This document shows positions 1 through 5,008 of a DNA stretch of 6,330 nt, in pieces. The translations under genes and the position numbers were made by a program. The DNA comes from a bacterium. Its GTDB lineage: Bacteria; Patescibacteriota; Patescibacteriia; Patescibacteriales; JALTFF01. Numbering within the stretch: the first letter of the stretch is position 1; every line of letters starts with the position of its first letter. Location of the stretch: NCBI GenBank assembly GCA_027007465.1, contig JALTFF010000105.1, forward strand, positions 1 to 6,330, read 5' to 3'. The notes beneath the pieces were generated by a model. The model made no database searches, was not told the origin of the DNA, and saw only the letters and a list, made by a program, of their open reading frames with translations.

Positions 1-183
1 GCTAGAATTTTGATTCTTAATAGGCAATTTAAAATTTAATTCTTTTTCAATATCAAAACCCTTTTTCCAATCTTCTTCTGTCATAGAAGGTGCTCCCGCC
101 ACTAATTCATCATAAATTTTATCTCTAGGGTCATAGGGACGTGGGACAGCACCAGTTCCCATTTTTCGCTTTTTAAAAAACAT
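1..183 (-). CDS. N-terminus of a probable papain-like (C1A) cysteine peptidase, partial
   Basis: The reading frame opens at the ATG complementary to 181-183 and runs off the left edge, leaving 61 residues. It starts MFFKKRKMGTGAVPRPYDPR, continues through a stretch containing TEEDWKKGFDIEKE, and ends KLPIKNQNSS. That last segment resembles the papain-family active-site lead-in P-[VI]-K-N-Q-G-x-C-G-S-C-W, in which the catalytic Cys lies a few residues after KNQ; here the window ends before a Cys could appear. Phages encode C1A-like peptidases, and a role in virion maturation or host-surface processing is possible but is only inference. The start is supported by the A-rich leader ending AAAAAT directly before ATG, the same as at neighbouring genes; a second in-frame ATG seven codons later is less likely. 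It lies 30 nt downstream of the repeat-tailed protein gene. The CDS call is good, and the peptidase call is moderate because it rests on one short motif. Confidence 0.6.
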   Translation of the reverse strand, partial: MFFKKRKMGTGAVPRPYDPRDKIYDELVAGAPSMTEEDWKKGFDIEKELNFKLPIKNQNSS

Positions 184-213
184 ATTTTTATCTTATTAAA
201 TATTATTTTTAAA

Positions 214-1137
214 TTATGCACTAGGACTTACAGAAGCTGACGGGCTAAGTGAAGCAGAAGGACTAAGCGAAGCTGAAGGACTTAATGAAGCAGAAGCTGA
301 AGCTGAAGGTGATATAGAAGCAGAAGGACTAAGCGAAGCTGAAGGACTTAATGAAGCAGAAGCTGAAGCTGAAGGTGATATAGAAGGACTTACTGAAGCT
401 GACGGAGAAATAGAAGCTGAAGGACTTAATGAAGCAGAAGCTGAAGCCGACGGAGATACTGAAGCTGATGGAGAAATAGAAGCTGAAGGAGATACTGAAG
501 CTGATGGAGAAATAGAAGCTGAAGCTGAAGGAGAAGGACTTAATGAAGAAGAATAATTTAAAGGATTTGCAAACAACAATTGTCTTGTATTTCTAATTTC
601 TATCCAACTAATATCAAATTCATCATTTCTATTATTAGAAAAATAAACAGGCATCATTCTTTGTTTAGGAATTTTTGTTTCATGTATAGACACTCTTATA
701 TCATTAATCCAAAATTCTACTTTACTTATTTTCCATGCTATCTTATATTCAGCTGCAACATTAGTCCATAAAGAGCTCCAAGTTATAGTATTTTGTTCTG
801 GTGTATCACTATCAGCACTATATGTTCTTGTATAAAAATTAGTTCCACTAATGTAAAAGTAAGCAGAATTTCTATTTCCAAGAGCTCTAGTATAAAAACC
901 TATATATCTTTCATCTCCTACAGTAGGAGCAGTAGGAATTTTAAGTTTAAATACTAATTCTCCAAACAAAAATGAAAAAGTAGAATTAGCCCTACCGCTT
1001 GAATACACTCCACTATTTACTCTTATTTTATTATTTACTCTAGTTATATTACCACTAATAGTTTTAAAACTATCTGGATCATAACCACTAATAGATGGGT
1101 CATATAAATAAAATTTATTGTTGCTATAGTTTTGCAT
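214..1137 (-). CDS. Lectin-like (concanavalin-type) beta-sandwich protein with Ser/Pro/Ala repeat tail
   Basis: The protein has 307 residues in two parts. Residues 1-195 are rich in aromatic residues and alternating beta strands. Segments such as EYKIAWKISKVEFWIND, then MMPVYFSNN and ISWIEIRN, resemble the back half of concanavalin-like/LamG sugar-binding modules, where a strand reading 'W-x-x-x-x-V-x-F-x-V/I-N/D' is followed by an 'M-P-V' strand. No catalytic glucanase motif (ExDxE) is visible, so a binding rather than hydrolytic role is likelier. Residues 196-307 are almost entirely S-[VILA]-S-P-S-A repeats, which are probably extended, flexible and potentially glycosylated. No signal peptide or membrane segment is seen. 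A position at the distal end of the head module suggests a virion surface or fibre-like decoration that binds carbohydrate, but this is inference. The start ATG has no Shine-Dalgarno sequence, and the 92-nt gap upstream contains a possible promoter. The repeat tail may well vary in length between related phages. Confidence 0.75.
   Translation of the reverse strand: MQNYSNNKFYLYDPSISGYDPDSFKTISGNITRVNNKIRVNSGVYSSGRANSTFSFLFGELVFKLKIPTAPTVGDERYIGFYTRALGNRNSAYFYISGTNFYTRTYSADSDTPEQNTITWSSLWTNVAAEYKIAWKISKVEFWINDIRVSIHETKIPKQRMMPVYFSNNRNDEFDISWIEIRNTRQLLFANPLNYSSSLSPSPSASASISPSASVSPSASISPSASVSPSASASASLSPSASISPSASVSPSISPSASASASLSPSASLSPSASISPSASASASLSPSASLSPSASLSPSASVSPSA
217..552 (-). repeat. Degenerate coding repeat array specifying S-P-S-A-S-x units
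   Basis: This in-frame array encodes residues 196-307 of the lectin-like protein. The basic unit is 18 nt (six codons, S-P-S-A-S-x with x mostly V, I, L or A), interspersed with short S-A-S-A insertions. Two higher-order exact duplications can be read on the plus strand. A 66-bp unit (22 codons) is repeated with no mismatch so that 251-320 equals 317-386. A 36-bp unit (12 codons) starting at 452 recurs at 488. All periods are multiples of three, so the frame is kept. The perfect copies imply recent slippage or unequal recombination. It is not a CRISPR array: there are no unique spacers and the array is fully translated. Confidence 0.9.
251..386. repeat. Perfect 66-bp tandem duplication inside the SPSAS array
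   Basis: The 70 nt at 251-320 and at 317-386 are identical on reading, giving two adjacent copies of a 66-bp period plus a 4-nt overlap. After the second copy the sequence diverges (GACTTACT in place of CAGAAGG). Each copy adds 22 residues without changing frame. Synonymous variation among the other units, but none between these two copies, points to a recent event. Confidence 0.9.
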
Positions 1138-1180
1138 ACATTATTAATTTATTTATTGCAATAATTATTTTCCTATACTA

Positions 1181-1215
1181 TTTATAATATAATAATATAG
1201 GTCAAATTCTGTCAA
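1181..1215 (-). promoter_or_regulatory. Possible sigma70-like promoter in the 92-nt gap before the lectin-like gene
   Basis: On the minus strand a consensus -35 box TTGACA (1215-1210) is followed after 17-18 nt by TTATAT/TATATT (about 1192-1186), a reasonable -10. A second TTGACC lies ten nucleotides further on (1205-1200) without a well-placed -10. The rest of the gap 1138-1229 is almost pure A/T, with a perfect palindrome TTATTGCAATAA (1153-1164) and an imperfect inverted repeat (CCTATA at 1172-1177, TATAGG at 1196-1201). AT richness makes chance matches to -10 boxes easy, and the host sigma factor is unknown, so this is weak. Confidence 0.25.
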
Positions 1216-1229
1216 TAAATAAATTGTTG

Positions 1230-1835
1230 TTAGTGTTTCTTAGGTCTTCCTCGTGTTTTTTTATGTAAATTTGCAGAATTTTCTTCTTCTTTTTTTTCTT
1301 CTTCTGCCACTACTTTTTCTTCTGTTTCTTCTTTTTTAATTTCTTCTTTTTTATTAACTGGAACATCTTCTATTGGCTCAGGAACTTTTTCTTTAACAGG
1401 GTCTAAAGATTTTTCAGAAGAAATATCATTTTCTATTTTCTTTTTATACATAGCTTCCGCCATTTCAAAAGCTAACCTTTTTATATATTCTTTTTGCTCA
1501 TTGCTAAGATTAATTGGTGATTTAGGATTAATTAATTTTCCAATAGCTCCATGATCTAATTCAACAATATTATGTTCTGGTTCACTATTTTTTCTACTTA
1601 ACTCATGTGGGTCCTTATTATCTTCTGGAGCTATAATAAATTCTGCTGTATTGTCTGTTCCAAAAGCTGGATGCTCTAACATCATTTTAACAATTTTTTC
1701 GTCTTTAACTTCTGCTACCCCATCTTTAAATTTAACATAAATACCAGGCACACTTGGCGTTCCAGTTAATCTATTGCCTGGAATACCTGGTCGTAAAACA
1801 ACACGATAATTAGAATGTTTTGAAATAAATTTCAT
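1230..1835 (-). CDS. Phage protein with conserved-looking N-terminal domain and AT-hook-like C-terminal tail
   Basis: The protein has 201 residues and no confident family assignment. Residues 1 to about 85 look like a compact beta-rich domain: they begin MKFISKHSNYRVVLRPG, then a Gly/Pro segment, then IYVKFKDGVAEVKDEKIVKM and a 'hP-F-G' motif. From memory, similar small proteins often follow the capsid gene in marine and metagenomic phages, but no function is established. Residues 110-135 form a helix containing NEQKEYIKRLAFEMAEAM. Residues 136-190 are highly charged, Glu/Lys-rich and probably disordered. The last residues are KKTRGRPKKH, which contain the RGRP core of an AT-hook minor-groove binder, so contact with AT-rich DNA is possible. 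The start is preceded by AAAAAAT and no Shine-Dalgarno sequence. It is separated from the upstream structural gene by a strong hairpin, so it may be transcribed at a lower level. Confidence 0.75.
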   Translation of the reverse strand: MKFISKHSNYRVVLRPGIPGNRLTGTPSVPGIYVKFKDGVAEVKDEKIVKMMLEHPAFGTDNTAEFIIAPEDNKDPHELSRKNSEPEHNIVELDHGAIGKLINPKSPINLSNEQKEYIKRLAFEMAEAMYKKKIENDISSEKSLDPVKEKVPEPIEDVPVNKKEEIKKEETEEKVVAEEEKKEEENSANLHKKTRGRPKKH

Positions 1836-1871
1836 ATTTTTTATTCATTTATTAATATTAATATATGTTAA

Positions 1872-1900
1872 AGAGGGGAGAAAATATTTCTCTCCCCTCT
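1872..1900 (-). terminator. Strong 10-bp hairpin after the structural gene, probable intrinsic terminator
   Basis: Seven nucleotides after the TAA at 1908-1910, the minus strand reads AGAGGGGAGA (1900-1891), a 9-nt loop GAAATATTT, then the exact complement TCTCCCCTCT (1881-1872), followed by TT. The stem is perfect and far more GC-rich than its surroundings. The U-tract is short (CUCUUU then AAC), so termination may be partial. It could instead protect the 3' end of the upstream late message. Confidence 0.6.
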
Positions 1901-1907
1901 AATAAAA

Positions 1908-2615
1908 TTATTTAATCAAACCTATAACTCTTAAATAATTACCATCAGCATTAACTAATTGTCCATCATCATCTATCTTAACAACAATATCATTACCGTT
2001 TTCTGCAGTAATATAACCTCTTCCACTAGCAAAATTAATTGTAGTAGCAGTATTATCCGCTGGTAATGCTTCCATTCTAATTGTTTCATTTGTGCCATCT
2101 ATTTCATAAACCTTTAAATTATTAGCTGAAGCAGTAGTAAGATTTACAAGATAATCAATCTCTTGCAAATTAACTCTATGTGATTTTTTTACAACTTCCT
2201 TATCAAATCCCCTATCATAAGTTAATCTTACTGCTAAATAATTAGCTGCATCAGTATCTACTTTTACATCATAATAAGTATTTCCATCTTCAGTGCTAGC
2301 TGTAATAGCTCCATCAACAAATTGAGAAGCTGTTGCTTCTGAACGAACAGTATCTAAAACTTTTGCAGACCAATAATTGCTGGAATTAATTGCATCTACT
2401 AATGCTCCAACAGTAGCATAATCAGAAAAAGCAAAAGTTTCTGTGCCACCATCAGAAGTAACTAAAACTATATTAGTTGCAGTAGTTACAGTTACAGAAG
2501 TAACCGAACCAGAACCAGCATATTTTAATCTAATAGCAATGGGTCCGTTAGTGCCAACTTGTCTAACTTCCCCTTTTGCTAACAAATCTTTAACCTGTAA
2601 TGATTGTAAACTCAT
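1908..2615 (-). CDS. Probable virion structural protein downstream of the capsid gene
   Basis: This is a 235-residue protein of unassigned family. Composition is typical of beta-sandwich virion proteins: rich in T, V, A, D, N and G, with few Lys and no Cys seen. Residues about 27-90 read like a repeated-strand domain (IRLKYAGSGSVTSVTVTT, then TSDGGTETFAFSDYATVGAL and a 'DAINSSNYWSAKVLD' helix). That pattern recurs in phage proteins in which a 'dGgt-t-f-f' strand pair precedes a short 'L-x-x-A-I-N' helix. The second half is again strand-rich and ends DGNYLRVIGLIK. There is no signal peptide, membrane segment or coiled coil. A position one gene downstream of the MCP suits a head decoration or cement protein, or another head protein, but the sequence alone does not decide. 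The start is preceded by TTTAAAAAT without a Shine-Dalgarno sequence. The gene is bounded by a structured leader upstream and a terminator-like hairpin downstream, so it may form its own expression unit. Confidence 0.7.
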   Translation of the reverse strand: MSLQSLQVKDLLAKGEVRQVGTNGPIAIRLKYAGSGSVTSVTVTTATNIVLVTSDGGTETFAFSDYATVGALVDAINSSNYWSAKVLDTVRSEATASQFVDGAITASTEDGNTYYDVKVDTDAANYLAVRLTYDRGFDKEVVKKSHRVNLQEIDYLVNLTTASANNLKVYEIDGTNETIRMEALPADNTATTINFASGRGYITAENGNDIVVKIDDDGQLVNADGNYLRVIGLIK

Positions 2616-2753
2616 ATTTTTAAATTATTATGACCAAATAATCCGTGGTCTATCGGATTGGAAATCAGAGCTTCCAAAGGGGCATGCTTTTAATGTCCCA
2701 TGCCCCCAGAAGACACAGACAAAATAAATTTGTCCTATAACTTACCTAAAATA
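2616..2753 (-). other. Hairpin-dense intergenic region between MCP and the next structural gene
   Basis: This 138-nt gap is unusually long for the operon and contains four inverted repeats, listed in transcription order. H1 pairs 2734-2729 with 2723-2718 (GACAAA/TTTGTC, 5-nt loop), 19 nt after the MCP stop. H2 pairs 2706-2699 with 2686-2679 (GGGGCATG/CATGCCCC, 12-nt loop). H3 pairs 2677-2672 with 2663-2658 (TTGGAA/TTCCAA, 8-nt loop). H4 pairs 2659-2654 with 2645-2640 (AATCCG/CGGATT, 8-nt loop). H3 and H4 share two bases, so they may be alternatives. None is followed by a long U-tract. The stretch is visibly more GC-rich than its neighbours. Possible roles are a partial terminator, an mRNA-stabilising element, or a translational leader for the next gene. 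No tRNA or known riboswitch was recognised. Confidence 0.5.
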
Positions 2754-4933
2754 TTAATCAGTTACACCTTTAAGTAAAGCACATCTAGCAGCTTGCTTAC
2801 GCTCAAGTCCAATTTCAGTAATAAACTGGTCAACTTCTCCGTCAGCATCATTAGCTTGCACATTAGTATATAATTTAGTATCTCTATTCTTCATTGGACG
2901 TAATCTAAATGAATCTAAATCAAGCAAGAAAGCATAACCTGCATAATCTTCTACGAACAAAGGATTATGAACAATGTTAATTGTTCCAAATGGACTTATC
3001 CACTTACTTATTTCTAATCCATAACTAGTATCACCAGTTTTAGTCACAATCTGTCCTCTTGCAATTTCGTTAATAGCTTGTAATACAATTCCACCAGCGA
3101 ACAATGTCTTTGTAGCATTACCATAAGTAAATCCTTCTCGTAAGAAAACATTTAAATCAGTAGCGCTTAAAGGACCTCCCTGATCTTGAACATAAGCATT
3201 ATTAGAATTAATAAATTCTAAAATACCACCAGTAGCTCTTTTTGGATAACCATTAGCTCCAGTAGTAGATTTCTTTTCACCAAACCACATAGCATACTCA
3301 ATATCTTTAGCGTGCTCAATAGCAGCCACTCTTCTTAATCGTTGCAACTCGTCTCCTCCATAATGACGAGTGTTTCTATCAGTGCCAGAAAGCCCAATAG
3401 TTCTCTTAAAAATTTGAGTATAATTCGTCTCTTTAGATGTGCGAGTTGTATTTATATTTCTAGCTGTGCTTCCTTCCTCGTTAGCATTACCAACAATAAA
3501 CAAACTATCACCAACCTCTGGAGTAGCTGCAGCAGTAGTGCCAAAGCTACGTCCACTAGCAGATACTGTAATAGTTGTTGCGCTAGCCACAGTATCTACT
3601 AAAAAGTTTTCACCAGTTCTCGCATTTTTAACAACATCTCCAACGGTGAAAATATAAGCTGAACTTGAACCAGCTCCAGTAACACCTAAAGTTAAAGCAC
3701 CAGTTGTTCCTGAAACTGAAGAAATTTTAGCATACTTTCCAGAATAGAAACCTTCAAACCAACTAAATTCAGGATTATCAGTTTCCTTTTTCATAATGGA
3801 AGCGCCTTGCCAAACTTTTCCATCAAAAGTTCTACCAATATTAGTAAATAATGTAGTCAAAGGATGCTGTGTAGGTTCAAGCATAAAAACTTTATCTACA
3901 GCATCCACTACTAATCTATCTTCACCAGCAGAACCTGAATCAGCTGTGCTTTTTAACCCAGTAGTAACTGTTCCAGTGTCATGAGTTGGTTCATCATAAT
4001 CAATATTATTATTTCAACGGCGAAACATTTCTGTTTCCCTCCATATATCTCTATATGGTTTAGACTATCTCATCACCTTTAATAAGGCGTCCTACGTATA
4101 GTCGTTGAGGTCAACAATTTATATTGCATTACAGAAGGAATTATTGATAAATATTGTGCAAACATATCTAATAACTTTTTTGAATTTCTAACATTAAAAC
4201 AAATATAATAATATTTATTACCATTACGATGATTAGAAATTCTAATTTTAGCTTCTATTTTATATTTATGCCAAAACCATTTTTTTATCATTTTATGCAT
4301 AGATATGTTATAAGCATTACTATATATCCTTAATTCTTTATTTTTTGTAAGCGTTCCATCATCTAAATACCATATTAAGATTGCAAATAAATCTAACAAT
4401 TTAAAAGTTTTCATTGTAATATATCTAATATGTTTTCCTTTAATCCGCCTATAAAACAAATTTGCCATATCAGTAAAATCTTGATGAACAATAGTAAAAT
4501 AATTATATTGTTTTTGTTTACTAAAGCTACCTTTTCTAGGTAATTCTATAGTAGGCTTTTCTTGCACAATAAATTTTCCTAAAATACTTTTTTTCCATTC
4601 TAAATAATCTAATTGTTTTCCAGAATGCGACATTCGTAATCTACATTGTCCATTATTTCTCCACTGTAAATTAGAATCTCCTAATAAACCACCATAACAA
4701 AGCTGTTTTTGTATTAAAGATAAATGACAATTTTTCCTTACTTTATCTGCTATCTTTCTAATTTCTTTATTAGTCATATAAATTTTACCTGCGGATAATG
4801 TCTATTTAATAAATTTTTAGGGTTCGCTACAAAACTTATATTGTTCATGTAGTATCCTATTATTAAACTAACAACACTTCCCCGCATATAGTAGGATTTT
4901 ATATCCACATTATGTCTATGGATATGCACTCAT
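2754..4933 (-). CDS. Major capsid protein (HK97-fold, SU10/DUF5309-like), split by a group I intron
   Basis: The coding sequence is join(4933-4918, 4000-2754), giving 420 residues that begin MSAYPYYDEPTHDTG. The product should be the shell-forming head subunit. The N-terminal arm has the 'DEPTHDTG' and 'STADSGSAGEDR' style seen before the 'D-A-V-D-K-V-F-M-L-E-P-T-x-H-P-L-T-T-L' helix of DUF5309/SU10-type MCPs. A Gly/Thr/Ala-rich beta insertion follows at about 96-186. A long helix typical of HK97 folds comes next (about 223-246, LQRLRRVAAIEHAKDIEYAM, then WFGEKK). The C-terminal P/A-domain segments include TGGILEFIN, 'ISPFGTINIVHNP' and 'GYAFLLDLDSFRLRPM'. The family call is from memory of motif style, while the MCP role is backed by the scaffold gene directly upstream. 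Exon 1 has only five codons plus one base. Reading exon 2 alone gives an ORF from a GTG at 3908, which would delete 36 residues, including the 'DEPTHDTG' arm, and is not the real start. The leader is ATTAAAAATAGT with no Shine-Dalgarno at normal spacing. Confidence 0.88.
4001..4917 (-). ncRNA. Group I self-splicing intron in the capsid gene
   Basis: This is a 917-nt ribozyme element, and all paired regions were read directly from the minus strand. P1: exon 4925-4918 with guide 4908-4901, ending in a U.G. P10: guide CATAAT 4914-4909 with exon-2 ATTATG 4000-3995. P3: TCCTAC 4896-4891 with GTAGGA 4095-4090. P4: TGCGG 4886-4882 with CCGCA 4794-4790. P5: AGTGT 4878-4874 with ACATT 4801-4797, extended by TTTAATAA 4867-4860 with TTATTAAA 4812-4805. 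P6: GGT 4789-4787 with ACC 4111-4109. P7: GACTAT 4103-4098 with ATAGTC 4068-4063. P8: CCTT 4087-4084 with AAGG 4079-4076. P9: CCATATA/TATATGG with a GAGA tetraloop (4058-4041). P9.1: GAAACA/TGTTTC with a GAAA tetraloop (4037-4022). The intron ends with G at 4001 (omega-G). P2 is absent, and there is no P7.1/P7.2 insertion between P7 and P3, so it is not a classical IA intron. The subgroup was not assigned. The endonuclease ORF sits in the P6 loop. Confidence 0.95.
4079..4777 (-). CDS. LAGLIDADG homing endonuclease encoded in the intron
   Basis: The protein has 232 residues with two LAGLIDADG-type motifs. The first is about residues 26-34 (LCYGGLLGD, acidic residue D34) and the second about 132-140 (AILIWYLDD, acidic residues D139/D140). 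The spacing and the following segments (GQCRLRMSHSGKQLDYLEWK after motif 1, LRIYSNAYN after motif 2) fit the LAGLIDADG_2-like single-chain, two-motif enzymes. Such enzymes cleave an intronless allele so that repair copies the intron. The expected target is the spliced exon junction CATATCCAT|ATTATGATG or a site close to it. Both acidic positions are intact and there is no frameshift, so it looks active. The start is the first ATG after an in-frame TAG and lies ten nucleotides past the P6 5' strand. The last ten codons (TSTTIRRTPY and stop) also encode P7, P3 and P8 strands of the ribozyme, and the TAA lies in the P8 loop. Lysine-rich, basic composition suits DNA binding. A maturase function is possible but unsupported. 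Confidence 0.88.
   Translation of the reverse strand: MTNKEIRKIADKVRKNCHLSLIQKQLCYGGLLGDSNLQWRNNGQCRLRMSHSGKQLDYLEWKKSILGKFIVQEKPTIELPRKGSFSKQKQYNYFTIVHQDFTDMANLFYRRIKGKHIRYITMKTFKLLDLFAILIWYLDDGTLTKNKELRIYSNAYNISMHKMIKKWFWHKYKIEAKIRISNHRNGNKYYYICFNVRNSKKLLDMFAQYLSIIPSVMQYKLLTSTTIRRTPY
4918..4933 (-). other. 16-nt 5' exon of the capsid gene (codons 1-5 plus first base of codon 6)
   Basis: The exon reads ATG AGT GCA TAT CCA T. Its last eight bases ATATCCAT pair with the intron guide GTGGATAT, with a T.G wobble at the cleavage site, which is the hallmark of a group I 5' splice site. Joined to exon 2 (AT TAT GAT GAA) the sixth codon becomes TAT. Unspliced, codon 6 is TAG, a stop made from exon T and intron AG. 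Confidence 0.88.
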
Positions 4934-5008
4934 ACTATTTTTAATTTTATTCCTTATTTAAAATTCGTGAATAAAATGATTAATTGTAAATGAACTTAAA
5001 AAATTAAA

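Noticed and set aside
217..552. Repeat array considered as CRISPR
   Set aside because: Units are 18 nt, contiguous, without unique spacers, and all in frame in a coding sequence.
580..771. Plus-strand ORF of 63 aa
   Set aside because: It is the antisense shadow of the lectin-like gene, rich in Ile/Phe/Tyr/Asn as expected from reversed AT-rich codons, with no leader like its neighbours.
2646..2720. 75-nt segment on the minus strand starting GTCT and ending AGACCA, resembling a tRNA with CCA
   Set aside because: The acceptor has only about four to six pairs, there is no T-loop TTCRA at the right place, and the D and anticodon arms do not form. The real inverted repeats use other pairings.
2443..2727. 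Plus-strand ORF of 94 aa spanning the structured gap
   Set aside because: It is mostly antisense to the structural gene and then runs through hairpins. No other gene is on this strand and no homologous-looking motif is present.
3342..3984. Three overlapping plus-strand ORFs opposite the capsid gene
   Set aside because: They are low-complexity Ser/Val-rich shadows of the MCP codons, and the minus frame has clear capsid features.
4001..4015. Alternative 3' splice site after the G at 4015
   Set aside because: Joining exon 1 there changes the phase and loses the capsid frame, and joining at the base before it would give T+GA, a stop. The G at 4001 gives both the correct frame and a 6-bp P10.
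4001..4917. Intein or group II intron as the cause of the MCP interruption
   Set aside because: The interruption has stops in the MCP frame right after the junction, so it is not an intein. No domain V/GUGYG features are seen, whereas group I P1-P10 pairings fit throughout.
4934..5008. Promoter or Shine-Dalgarno before the MCP start (AAGGA at about 18 nt)
   Set aside because: Spacing is too long for a Shine-Dalgarno sequence and no convincing -35/-10 pair was found in this AT-rich 75-nt gap. Nothing else was recognised there.
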